Source of the DNA: an uncultured Parafilimonas sp.
GTDB lineage: Bacteria > Bacteroidota > Bacteroidia > Chitinophagales > Chitinophagaceae
NCBI GenBank assembly: GCA_937892395.1
Contig: CALAGJ010000006.1
Coordinates: forward strand, 1 to 24,872
Direction: 5' to 3'
DNA: 24,872 bases
The notes beneath the pieces were generated by a model that saw only the letters and a program-made list of their open reading frames with translations, did not search any database and was not told the origin of the DNA. How positions within the stretch are numbered: position 1 is the first letter of the stretch; the number at the start of each line of letters is the position of its first letter. Below are positions 15,840 to 23,441 of the stretch, piece after piece. The position numbers and the translations under genes are program-made.

Positions 15840-18800
15840 GTGCGTTTAAAGCAATTAGAAATAAAGGGATTTAAAAGTTTTGCAGATAAAACTATTGTAA
15901 ATTTTGATGAAGGTATTACTGGCATCATTGGCCCCAATGGCTGTGGTAAGAGTAATATTATTGATAGCATCCGATGGGTAATTGGGGAACAAAAAATTAG
16001 CTCATTGCGCAGCGAAAACTTAGAAGCTCTTGTATTCAATGGTTCTAAAACCCGCAGTGCAAGCGGCCTTGCAGAAGTAAGCCTGACATTTGAAAATACT
16101 AAAAATTTATTACCGGTTGAGTTTAGTACAGTTACTGTAACCCGCCGTTTTTTTAAAAATGGCGAAAGTGAATATCGGCTGAATGATGTGGCCTGCCGCT
16201 TGAAGGATATACATAATCTTTTTTTGGATACGGGTGTAAGTAATGATAGCTATGCCATAATTGAACTGGGCATGGTGGATGACATAATAAAGGATAAGGA
16301 CAATAGCCGCCGCCGTATGCTGGAGCAAGCTGCAGGTATTACTATTTACAAAACGAGGAAGAAGGAAGCAAAGGCGAAATTGGATGCCACTGAAGGTGAT
16401 TTAAACCGCATAGAGGATCTGCTTTTTGAAATTCATAATCAGTTGAAAACATTAGAAAGTCAGGCCAGAAAAGCGGAAAAATATCATGAACTAAAGAAGG
16501 AGTATAAGGAAATTTATATTGAATTGGCCAAAGCCAGTTTAGAAGGTTTTAATATAACCTATAAAACCCTAAATGATCAGCAAGATGCAGAAACAGATAA
16601 ACGTAGTCAATTAGAAGCACAAGTGGCTACATCTGAGGCTTCACTGGAACAGGAAAAGCTGGCATTTATTGACAAAGAAAAACAACTGCAAACAATGCAG
16701 CATGCTTTTAATGAACTTCAGCAGCAATTGCGTACAAAGGAGAATGATAAAAACTTAGTCGCTCAAAAGTTGCACTACCTCAAAGAAAAGGAAACAAATC
16801 TTGCACAGTTTTTAGAGAAGGCAGCAGGGCAGCAAAAGAATTTAGAAGACTCTATTGCTTTTACAGAAAAGCAGGTATTGGAAAAAACCGCAGATGCTGC
16901 AGCGGCAAATGAGAGTATGGATATATGCCGCACAGCATCCGACAATCTTCGAATCTCTTTGGACGATAAACGCAGTGCTACAGATATGGCCAGAACCGGG
17001 TATCAGCAAGTGCAAAGAAGCCAGTTTGATGCGGAGAAAAAAGTAGCAGTAGCAGATACAAATATTATGAACCTTCAGCGGAGTATCTGGCAAGTATCTC
17101 AGGAGCAGCAGGAGCGGACTAATCAGCAAAAACAATTAGACACAGAGCTGGAGCAAAAGCAATATCAGTTGGATGATGCCAAGCAAAATCTTACTGCTAT
17201 GAAAGAGCAGCATGAGCAAACAAAGATTCAGATATTGGATACACAAAGTGAATTGGAAAAGCTGCGCTCAGAACTGGCAGAGGAAAACAGAAAGATAGAT
17301 GCACTGCGCAATGAGCATAATCTGCTAAAGAGTATGATAGATAGTATGGAAGGCTATCCTGAAAGTATTCGCTTTTTGAAAAATAATGAAAATTGGGCTA
17401 CTGCAGCACCCATTCTTTCAGACATCATATATGTGCAGGAAGCATATAGGGCAGCGGTGGAAAATGTATTGTCTCCTTACCTCAATTATTATGTGGTAAA
17501 CAATCTGCAAGAGGGCATGCAAGCAGTTCATTTATTAGACGAAAAACAAAAAGGAAAGGCAAACTTTTTATTATTGGATAAAATAAAAGAGCAGGATGCC
17601 GAACACCAGCAACCGGCCAATACCATCAAAGTATTGGATGTAATAGAAGTGGATGAACCTTATAAAAAATTGGCAGACTATTTATTGGGCAATGTTTTTA
17701 TTGCAGAAGATGAACATGCTTTAGAAAACAGCAATGGTAGTGTGATAATAGAGAAAACCGGACGCTATGTAAAAGGTAAATACACACTTACGGGAGGTAG
17801 TGTGGGTGTGTTTGAAGGTAAACGCATAGGCAGGCTGAAAAATTTGGAAAAACTACAGGATGAAATTGTATTGCAGGATGCAGTAGTAAACGCACTGCGT
17901 GCTGAAATTAAGATAAAGCATGATGCAGTTATACAATACAATGAACAGTTAAAGGAAAAAGAAATAAAGGAGGCAGAAAGCCAGATCAATCAATGGACTA
18001 ACCAAGTGTTTGCGTTAAAAAATAAGCTGGAAAATATTCAGCATTTACAAGCATCCACTCAGCGAAGCCTGGTTGATATGGAAGACCGCAGACAGCAGGA
18101 AATGGATAGTAATGCAGATATTAAAGACCTGCTTACCGACTTAAATGAGCGCTTGCAAACTGCGGCCACTACACTACAAGAGGCAGAGGATAGTTATAAA
18201 AATGCAGAGGCTTTATACAATGAATCAAATGCAAAATATAATGAAGCCAACCTTGCACACACCAGGCTACTCAGCAAGGTAAATGCGCTGCAGCAGGAGT
18301 TTGAGTTTAAGCTAAACCAACTCAAAGAACTACATACTCAGGTGGCTCAAAATACCAATCAGCGGAGTAGTATCAGTGAGGAAATAGGACAAAGCGATGC
18401 CCAATTAAAGACCTTAGAAATTGAATTAGTAGAGCAGCTAAAACGCAAGCAAGAAGAAGAACTAAAACTGAATGAAGCTGATCAGGCTTACTATAACCTG
18501 CGGAATGAATTACAAGAAAAAGAATCAGCCTTAAAGCTTTTGCATAAATCAAAAGAGCAAACAGAACACCTGCTGAGTGAAGTAAAAGATAAACTGAGCG
18601 AACTCAAACTACAATTAGCCGGTATGAAGGAAAGGCTGCATGTAGAGTTTCGCATACAGTTGGAAGAAATTTTGGAGGAACCACGCAGCAATAATCTCAG
18701 TCAGGAAGAACTACAAGCCTCCAATGATAGGATTCGTAAGCGTTTAGAAAATATGGGTGAGGTAAACCCAATGGCCATAGAAGCTTATGATGAAATGAAA

Positions 18801-19358
18801 AAACGCTATGAATTTATCGTAGAACAAAAAAATGATTTAGTATCGGCAAAAGAGAGTTTGTTGCAAACTATTCAGGAAGTGGAAGCTACTGCCAATCAGC
18901 AGTTTTTAGATACTTTCAATAAAGTAAGGGAAAATTTCCAACAGGTATTTAAAGCACTGTTTACAGATGAAGACACTGCGGATATGATACTTGAAAATCC
19001 TGAAAATTTAGCTGAAACAGGTATTGACATTGTGGCAAAGCCAAAAGGGAAAAGGCCATCATCCATCACACAGTTGAGTGGTGGTGAAAAAACATTGACA
19101 GCTACTGCATTGTTATTTGCTATTTACCTCATTAAGCCTGCGCCATTCTGTATATTGGATGAAGTGGATGCTCCATTGGATGATGCCAATGTGGGTAAGT
19201 TTACCCAGATGATTCAGAAGTTTAGCGATAACTCACAGTTCATTATTGTAACGCACAATAAAATGACAATGGGCAGTGTGGACGTTATATATGGAGTTAC
19301 CATGCAGGAGCCCGGAGTTAGTAAATTAGTGCCTGTTGATTTTCGCAACCTGAATTAA
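15840..19358 (+). CDS. smc: Chromosome segregation protein SMC
   Basis: The product is 1172 residues, typical for bacterial Smc. The GTG at 15840-15842 is the start: it opens exactly at the conserved MRLKQLEIKGFKSFADKT, and no ATG lies between it and the upstream in-frame TAG at 15789. Walker A GPNGCGKS is at 31-38. The first coiled-coil arm spans roughly 170-500 and the hinge about 510-660 (AAPILSDIIYV ... GGSVGVFEGKRIGRL). The return coil follows to about 1000. The ABC signature LSGGEK is at 1079-1084, Walker B CILDE at 1104-1108, with a D-loop and a H-loop in VTHNK. Smc homodimers with ScpAB compact and separate the chromosome arms. The following glycosyltransferase is 17 nt downstream. 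Confidence 0.97.
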   Translation: MRLKQLEIKGFKSFADKTIVNFDEGITGIIGPNGCGKSNIIDSIRWVIGEQKISSLRSENLEALVFNGSKTRSASGLAEVSLTFENTKNLLPVEFSTVTVTRRFFKNGESEYRLNDVACRLKDIHNLFLDTGVSNDSYAIIELGMVDDIIKDKDNSRRRMLEQAAGITIYKTRKKEAKAKLDATEGDLNRIEDLLFEIHNQLKTLESQARKAEKYHELKKEYKEIYIELAKASLEGFNITYKTLNDQQDAETDKRSQLEAQVATSEASLEQEKLAFIDKEKQLQTMQHAFNELQQQLRTKENDKNLVAQKLHYLKEKETNLAQFLEKAAGQQKNLEDSIAFTEKQVLEKTADAAAANESMDICRTASDNLRISLDDKRSATDMARTGYQQVQRSQFDAEKKVAVADTNIMNLQRSIWQVSQEQQERTNQQKQLDTELEQKQYQLDDAKQNLTAMKEQHEQTKIQILDTQSELEKLRSELAEENRKIDALRNEHNLLKSMIDSMEGYPESIRFLKNNENWATAAPILSDIIYVQEAYRAAVENVLSPYLNYYVVNNLQEGMQAVHLLDEKQKGKANFLLLDKIKEQDAEHQQPANTIKVLDVIEVDEPYKKLADYLLGNVFIAEDEHALENSNGSVIIEKTGRYVKGKYTLTGGSVGVFEGKRIGRLKNLEKLQDEIVLQDAVVNALRAEIKIKHDAVIQYNEQLKEKEIKEAESQINQWTNQVFALKNKLENIQHLQASTQRSLVDMEDRRQQEMDSNADIKDLLTDLNERLQTAATTLQEAEDSYKNAEALYNESNAKYNEANLAHTRLLSKVNALQQEFEFKLNQLKELHTQVAQNTNQRSSISEEIGQSDAQLKTLEIELVEQLKRKQEEELKLNEADQAYYNLRNELQEKESALKLLHKSKEQTEHLLSEVKDKLSELKLQLAGMKERLHVEFRIQLEEILEEPRSNNLSQEELQASNDRIRKRLENMGEVNPMAIEAYDEMKKRYEFIVEQKNDLVSAKESLLQTIQEVEATANQQFLDTFNKVRENFQQVFKALFTDEDTADMILENPENLAETGIDIVAKPKGKRPSSITQLSGGEKTLTATALLFAIYLIKPAPFCILDEVDAPLDDANVGKFTQMIQKFSDNSQFIIVTHNKMTMGSVDVIYGVTMQEPGVSKLVPVDFRNLN

Positions 19359-19375
19359 AATAGTATTGCAATAGC

Positions 19376-20389
19376 ATGGGATTGGTTCCAAAATTTTTAA
19401 TACTTCGCTTTTCATCTATTGGCGATATTGTTTTGACCACACCTGTCATGCGATGTTTGAAAAAACAGATGCCTGCAGCAGAAATACACTATGTAACACG
19501 TGCAGGATATGCATCCGTATTGGAGCATAATCCATATATCACCAAGCTTCATTTGGTAACGGAAGAAAATGAATCTGAACTGATTCATCATTTAAAAACA
19601 TTGAAGTTTGATTATATCATAGACCTGCATCATAATATACGTACCCTTCGTTATAAAATTGCCTTGTACAAAGCCAAGTCATTTTCTTTTGATAAGCTGA
19701 ATATTGAGAAATGGCTATTAACCACTTTTAAAATAAATAAGCTACCCGTTAAGCATATTGTAGATCGATATTTAGATACGCTACAATCATTTAAAATAAA
19801 AAATGATGAGGAAGGGCTTGATTTTTTTATTGGTAAAAAAGATATTGTTCCTAAATCTGATTTGCCACTAACACACTTACATGGATACATAGCTATAGCC
19901 ATAGGTGCTGCACATGCTACTAAGCAGATACCTGTTGAAAAATTAAAAGCTTTGTGTGCTGAAATTGATCATCCCATTATACTGCTGGGCGGCAAAGAAG
20001 ATTTTGACAGAGCCCATGAAGTAGATGAATCTGACACGGTAAAAATTTATAATGCCTGCGGCAAATTTAACCTTGCTGAAACAGCTTATTTAATACAGGA
20101 AAGTAGTTTACTCATTACGCCGGATACTGGTTTGATGCATATAGCAGCAGCCTTTAAAAAAAGAATTGTAACCGTATGGGGAAATACAGTGCCACTGTTT
20201 GGCATGTATCCATATTATGGTAGGCATAAAAACAGAAGCAGACATGCAGAAGTGCCCAATTTGCCCTGTAGGCCTTGTAGTAAAATCGGTCATAATGCAT
20301 GTCCAAAAAAACATTTTAATTGTATGCAATTGCAAAGTGTTGAGTCCATTGCAGCCATGGCGGAGGAGTTACTTACCATTGAAAGATAA
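19376..20389 (+). CDS. Glycosyltransferase family 9 protein (ADP-heptose:LPS heptosyltransferase-like)
   Basis: The product is 337 residues. The N-terminal FLILRFSSIGDIVLTTPVMR at residues 7-26 is the GT9 signature. ITPDTGLMHIAAAF at 247-260 is the conserved nucleotide-sugar-binding loop of heptosyltransferases such as WaaC/WaaF/RfaF. The C-terminal part holds four cysteines (298, 301, 309, 316) in a C-x2-C-x7-C-x6-C arrangement. Enzymes of this family act at the inner face of the cytoplasmic membrane, adding heptose or another sugar to the lipopolysaccharide core. The gene starts 17 nt after smc and is probably co-transcribed, a neighbourhood without obvious functional logic. The family is clear; donor and acceptor are not. 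Confidence 0.9.
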   Translation: MGLVPKFLILRFSSIGDIVLTTPVMRCLKKQMPAAEIHYVTRAGYASVLEHNPYITKLHLVTEENESELIHHLKTLKFDYIIDLHHNIRTLRYKIALYKAKSFSFDKLNIEKWLLTTFKINKLPVKHIVDRYLDTLQSFKIKNDEEGLDFFIGKKDIVPKSDLPLTHLHGYIAIAIGAAHATKQIPVEKLKALCAEIDHPIILLGGKEDFDRAHEVDESDTVKIYNACGKFNLAETAYLIQESSLLITPDTGLMHIAAAFKKRIVTVWGNTVPLFGMYPYYGRHKNRSRHAEVPNLPCRPCSKIGHNACPKKHFNCMQLQSVESIAAMAEELLTIER

Positions 20390-20525
20390 TTGAACATTCT
20401 GTTTTAGGATAGTAGAAAATTCTCTTATACCTAAACTGTTAAAATGCCCTGTGCATTGCGTTTAGCAATAACAATTATTACACACACCCGTTTCTGAAAT
20501 AACATATTTATAGAATTTGCAACGC

Positions 20526-21305
20526 ATGAAACCGTTTACATTTGCAGCAGTGAAGAAATTTTTTATTTTTATACTATGCATTTTTTGCGCTGCATGTTTG
20601 CAGGCACAATCCTCATTTTTGCAATATCAAATGAGCTTCACCCGTGTGGCTCAGGCTTTTAGTCATACGCAGGACAGTCTGAAAAGCCGAGCAAAAAGCA
20701 TAGGACTTAGCTGGCCATTAAAGGAATTGTATTTCCGCAGTTTTAAATACGATGGCGAGTTTGAAGTATGGGCAAGAAATGATCAAACATCTGCTTACAC
20801 ATTATTCAAAACATATAAGGTTTGCTCTATGGCAGGCACACTTGGCCCAAAAAGATTTGAAGGAGATTATCAAGTGCCGGAGGGTTTTTATTATGTAAAT
20901 AAATACAATCCACGCAGTGCTTTTCATTTGGCATTGGGCATCAACTATCCCAATGCGAGTGATGATGTGCTGAGCGATAGTATGCACCCCGGTGGTGCCA
21001 TTTTTATACATGGCAGGTGTCTTACTGTGGGATGCATACCGCTTCAGGATGAACCTGTAGAAGAGGTATATACCCTTAGTGTGTTGGCAAAGGATCAGGG
21101 TCAGGATTTTATACCAGTACATATTTTCCCATATCGGTTTAGCAATACAAAAGGTCAGGAATATTTTAATACGCTCATCAATTCCAAAGCACAATTAGCA
21201 CCTTTTTCCGCATCCCTTAGAAAAGTGTATGATTACTTTGAAAAAACAAAAAATCTTCCACTAATTTCCATCAATGAAAAGGGAGAATATTTAGTAGTGG
21301 ATTAA
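20526..21305 (+). CDS. YafK-type murein L,D-transpeptidase
   Basis: The ATG at 20526 is chosen over an in-frame TTG at 20517 because it directly precedes the basic-hydrophobic signal segment, giving 259 residues. The export signal covers about residues 9-28 (VKKFFIFILCIFCAACLQAQ); its cysteines leave a lipoprotein possible. The catalytic block IFIHGRCLTVGCIPL has His162 and Cys170, the His-x-x ... x-Gly-Cys arrangement of YkuD/YafK transpeptidases. GTLGPKRFEGDYQVPEGFY is the other family block. These periplasmic enzymes form or cut L,D links in peptidoglycan or attach proteins to it. It converges on cysH with a 16-nt gap and no clear terminator between. Exact activity (cross-linking versus cleavage) is open. 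Confidence 0.88.
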   Translation: MKPFTFAAVKKFFIFILCIFCAACLQAQSSFLQYQMSFTRVAQAFSHTQDSLKSRAKSIGLSWPLKELYFRSFKYDGEFEVWARNDQTSAYTLFKTYKVCSMAGTLGPKRFEGDYQVPEGFYYVNKYNPRSAFHLALGINYPNASDDVLSDSMHPGGAIFIHGRCLTVGCIPLQDEPVEEVYTLSVLAKDQGQDFIPVHIFPYRFSNTKGQEYFNTLINSKAQLAPFSASLRKVYDYFEKTKNLPLISINEKGEYLVVD

Positions 21306-21321
21306 ACTATTAAGTTCAATA

Positions 21322-21981
21322 TTATTTTGATACAACAAGATCGGTATTCAAGCCACATTCAGATTTTTTTAAACCATACCATCTACCATCCCTGCTATCC
21401 ATAGCATCTTCCCATTTTCTAGTACAAGGCTCGCAGCCAATACTAAAATATCCCTTGTCCTCCAATGGATGATGTGGAATATTATGTTGTCTTAAATAGT
21501 CATAAATCATTTTGCTGGTCCAGTCCAGCATAGGATGAAAACGTGTAACGCCAAATTTCGCTTTCTGTTCTACATCAAATTTCTTTCTTACTTCACCTTG
21601 ATCTGCACGTACACCATTGATCCAAACATCATGAGCAGCCAACACAGGCTCCAAAGGAACTACTTTATTTAGGTGACAACACAAGTCAGGGTCGCTGGCA
21701 TAAAGTAATCTGCCCTGAGTATCTCGTTGATGTATTTTAGATGTAGCAGAATATACATTTACAATATGAAGACCAAATAAATCTGCTATTGTATCTCTAT
21801 ATACAAGCGTTTCAGGAAAGTGATAGCCGGTGTGAATAAAATAAACTGGAATAGACCGATCAATGGTACTCAAAATATGCAGCAGTGCAATGCTATGTGT
21901 TTGAAAAGAGGAAGTTGTAAACAGACGAAGATTACTTTCCTTGTATAAATCGATTTGTTTTTGTATAGATTCAATATCCAC
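21322..21981 (-). CDS. cysH: Adenylylsulfate/phosphoadenylylsulfate reductase, [4Fe-4S] type
   Basis: The product is 219 residues from a GTG at 21979-21981; no upstream in-frame ATG is present. Cys101-Cys102 and CEPC at 183-186 are the four ligands of the iron-sulfur cluster that marks the APS-reducing class. The mobile catalytic cysteine is Cys209 in KSECGLN near the C-terminus. The PP-loop region is FTTSSFQTHS at 21-30, with INGVRADQGEVRKK at 121-134. The enzyme reduces activated sulfate to sulfite with thioredoxin for cysteine synthesis. It stands alone: no sulfate adenylyltransferase or sulfite reductase gene is in the window. A candidate promoter ends 15 nt before the start. Confidence 0.92.
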   Translation of the reverse strand: MDIESIQKQIDLYKESNLRLFTTSSFQTHSIALLHILSTIDRSIPVYFIHTGYHFPETLVYRDTIADLFGLHIVNVYSATSKIHQRDTQGRLLYASDPDLCCHLNKVVPLEPVLAAHDVWINGVRADQGEVRKKFDVEQKAKFGVTRFHPMLDWTSKMIYDYLRQHNIPHHPLEDKGYFSIGCEPCTRKWEDAMDSRDGRWYGLKKSECGLNTDLVVSK

Positions 21982-21995
21982 TGTAAATGTTTGTA

Positions 21996-22024
21996 CAAAA
22001 TTAGGTTAAACAGAAATTTTCAAA
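21996..22024 (-). promoter_or_regulatory. Candidate cysH promoter (TTTG-N17-TAATTTTG)
   Basis: Read on the minus strand, TTTG (22021-22024) is followed after 17 nt by TAATTTTG (21996-22003), an exact TAnnTTTG -7 element. Spacing is two short of the usual 19. Transcription would start near 21989, leaving a very short leader before the GTG at 21981, which suits the absence of a Shine-Dalgarno sequence. Confidence 0.5.
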
Positions 22025-22112
22025 TGTGAAATATAGATGTTGCTGTTTGCCTATATTCAAGATGAGTAAGTGTTTCAATAGCGAATTCAAAAATAGTTGA
22101 TTTTTCTTTTTA

Positions 22113-22123
22113 GCCCTCCGGGC
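22113..22123. repeat. Isolated GCCCT-CC-GGGC palindrome
   Basis: GCCCTCCGGGC followed by AATG copies the core of the palindromes at 8422-8438 and 8480-8496 (GCCCT-x2-GGGC-AATG). It is flanked by CTTTTT on the left and AAAAAG on the right. It stands alone in the gap between cysH and tRNA-Leu and may be a single REP-like unit. Confidence 0.35.
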
Positions 22124-22212
22124 AATGATGAAAAAGGAAGTAGCAGTTGATGGATCAATAAAAATAAGGTACTTATTTTATATGTGTGGAAATATTGAAT
22201 GCCTATTCTCAT

Positions 22213-22240
22213 AAAAAAAGCAAACTCTAAAGTTTGCTTT
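22213..22240 (-). terminator. Terminator directly after tRNA-Leu
   Basis: A perfect 10-bp stem (AAAGCAAACT at 22217-22226, AGTTTGCTTT at 22231-22240) with a 4-nt loop ends in a T tract on the minus strand (22213-22219 are A on plus). It begins one nucleotide after the tRNA 3' end. Confidence 0.85.
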
Positions 22241-22241
22241 G

Positions 22242-22325
22242 TGCCCAGGACAGGATTTGAACCTGCACGCCCTTTCGAGCACCACCACCTCAAGGTGGCT
22301 TGTCTACCAATTTCAACACCTGGGC
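22242..22325 (-). tRNA. tRNA-Leu (anticodon GAG)
   Basis: An 84-nt tRNA with a long variable arm. The acceptor stem is GCCCAGG/CCTGGGC with discriminator A. The D-arm contains AAATTGGTAGA. The anticodon arm is CCACC-TTGAGGT-GGTGG, giving GAG, which reads CUC/CUU leucine codons. The variable arm TGCTCGAAAGGGCG is the long class II arm of tRNA-Leu, and the T-arm is GCAGG-TTCAAAT-CCTGT. The 3' CCA is not encoded (the next bases are CAA) and must be added after transcription. Confidence 0.95.
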
Positions 22326-22331
22326 AGGGCG

Positions 22332-22339
22332 CAAAAATA
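22332..22339 (-). promoter_or_regulatory. Candidate tRNA-Leu promoter -7 element (TATTTTTG)
   Basis: On the minus strand TATTTTTG, an exact TAnnTTTG, ends 6 nt before the first tRNA base, so transcription would start at or next to the mature 5' end. A TTTG lies only 7 nt upstream of the element, so no properly spaced -33 box is seen. Confidence 0.45.
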
Positions 22340-22488
22340 GTAGTTTCAAATTCATAGAATTATCTTTTCATTCAAAAAGTATAAAATGATTTCTATATTT
22401 ATTTTGATTGTTTTGGGGTTTGTATCTTGTTTCATATTATCTAGCAGTTTAGGCTGCTCCTATTGCAAAATCTTTTAGCATATAACAT

Positions 22489-22514
22489 AAAAAAACAGCC
22501 TGAGAACAGGCTGT
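22489..22514 (-). terminator. Terminator of the DUF2807 gene
   Basis: An 8-bp stem (ACAGCCTG at 22495-22502, CAGGCTGT at 22507-22514) with a 4-nt loop is followed on the minus strand by a run of seven T. A second hairpin, GAGAAAT-GTAG-ATTTCTC at 22527-22544, lies between it and the stop codon. Confidence 0.8.
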
Positions 22515-22552
22515 CGGTTTGCACATGAGAAATGTAGATTTCTCAAGAATTT

Positions 22553-23263
22553 TTATATTTTTTTTATGGAGCCACCACTGCTTTTAGAAATTTCTTTGAT
22601 AACGGCAGCGCCTTTATATTTTATACTTCCACCACTACTTGCCTCAGCAATTAAATCTTTGGATACAGATATTTCTATACCGCTTCCACTACTGGCATCT
22701 GCATCACAGCTTTCTGTAGTAAAGGAAAACCCTTTGATATCACTACCACTGCTCGATTTTACCCTGGTAGTTGTAGCAGAACCACTCAAACGAATACTGC
22801 TGCCACTACTGCTATTTACCTGCATATTGGATACTACTAAATTCCCCTCAAAATCGGAACCGGATGATACCTGCAAACTAAAATTAGTCGATTTAATTGC
22901 TCCGGAAATGTTTACATCAGAACCACTACTTGCTTTTAATTCATCTAAATTGATACAGGTTACATAAGCTTTCAGGTTTCTGTTTTTTGCATTCCAATTG
23001 CCCCATGATTCGTCATAATATATTTTTAAAACACCATTCTCTACTTCGGTTTTAAATTTATCAAAATACTCTTGCTTGCCGGCACTTACTGCCACAGCTT
23101 CCTGACTGCCCTGAGATAAAAACAGTTCAACACCATCAGATACTTTGATAGCGTGAAATGAGCCATTGAGTTTTCTAACTATAGCATTAGGATCTGAAAT
23201 TGTTTGACTGAATCCCATCAATGTTACATTCAGTGTAAACAAGAAGAATAATATCTTTTTCAT
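22553..23263 (-). CDS. Secreted DUF2807 (head GIN domain) protein
   Basis: The product is 236 residues. A signal peptide (MKKILFFLFTLNVTLMGFSQ) is followed by FHAIKVSDGVELFLSQGS, the start of the DUF2807 or putative auto-transporter adhesin head GIN domain. From residue 112 on, the motif SSGS (later SSGG) recurs at 112, 133, 152, 171, 191, 209 and 228, a step of 18-21 residues that fits successive coils of a parallel beta-helix. Such proteins are common in Bacteroidota and presumed to be at the cell surface or in the periplasm; no biochemical role is established. It is transcribed alone, diverging from an M1 peptidase, and ends in a terminator. Confidence 0.88.
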   Translation of the reverse strand: MKKILFFLFTLNVTLMGFSQTISDPNAIVRKLNGSFHAIKVSDGVELFLSQGSQEAVAVSAGKQEYFDKFKTEVENGVLKIYYDESWGNWNAKNRNLKAYVTCINLDELKASSGSDVNISGAIKSTNFSLQVSSGSDFEGNLVVSNMQVNSSSGSSIRLSGSATTTRVKSSSGSDIKGFSFTTESCDADASSGSGIEISVSKDLIAEASSGGSIKYKGAAVIKEISKSSGGSIKKI

Positions 23264-23319
23264 CTAATATTTTTTTGTCTTACGTGGTGCGAATAAAAAT
23301 GTTACACCATAGAAAAAAT

Positions 23320-23335
23320 ATTTGTTTATACAAAT
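23320..23335. promoter_or_regulatory. 16-bp inverted repeat between DUF2807 and M1 peptidase genes
   Basis: ATTTGT-TTAT-ACAAAT is a perfect 6-bp inverted repeat with a 4-bp centre, located 57 nt upstream of the DUF2807 start in the divergent gap. A second, weaker repeat TGGTG/CACCA brackets about 23285-23309. The layout suits a small dimeric regulator; none is encoded nearby. Confidence 0.25.
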
Positions 23336-23441
23336 GGGTCGGAATAAATATGAGCGGTGAAATAAGCCGGTCTTACTAATATTTAAACAATATTTTCCTT
23401 GACTACAAGTTTGTCATACTTTAGCAACATAAAATTATACC

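Noticed and set aside
20802..21194. 130-codon minus-strand frame
   Set aside because: Antisense of the L,D-transpeptidase gene, which has clear catalytic motifs on the plus strand.
22386..22478. 30-codon hydrophobic frame between tRNA-Leu and the DUF2807 terminator
   Set aside because: It would encode a tiny hydrophobic peptide, but it has no ribosome site or promoter, and AT-rich DNA often gives such frames by chance.
22620..22930. Regular short DNA repeats that could suggest a CRISPR-like array
   Set aside because: The repeats are SSGS codons inside an intact gene; spacing is 54-63 nt and the repeated unit is only about 12 nt. No CRISPR array is seen anywhere in the window.
22566..22967. 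133-codon plus-strand frame
   Set aside because: It is the antisense of the DUF2807 gene; its Pro/Leu repeats are just the reverse complement of the SSGS codons.
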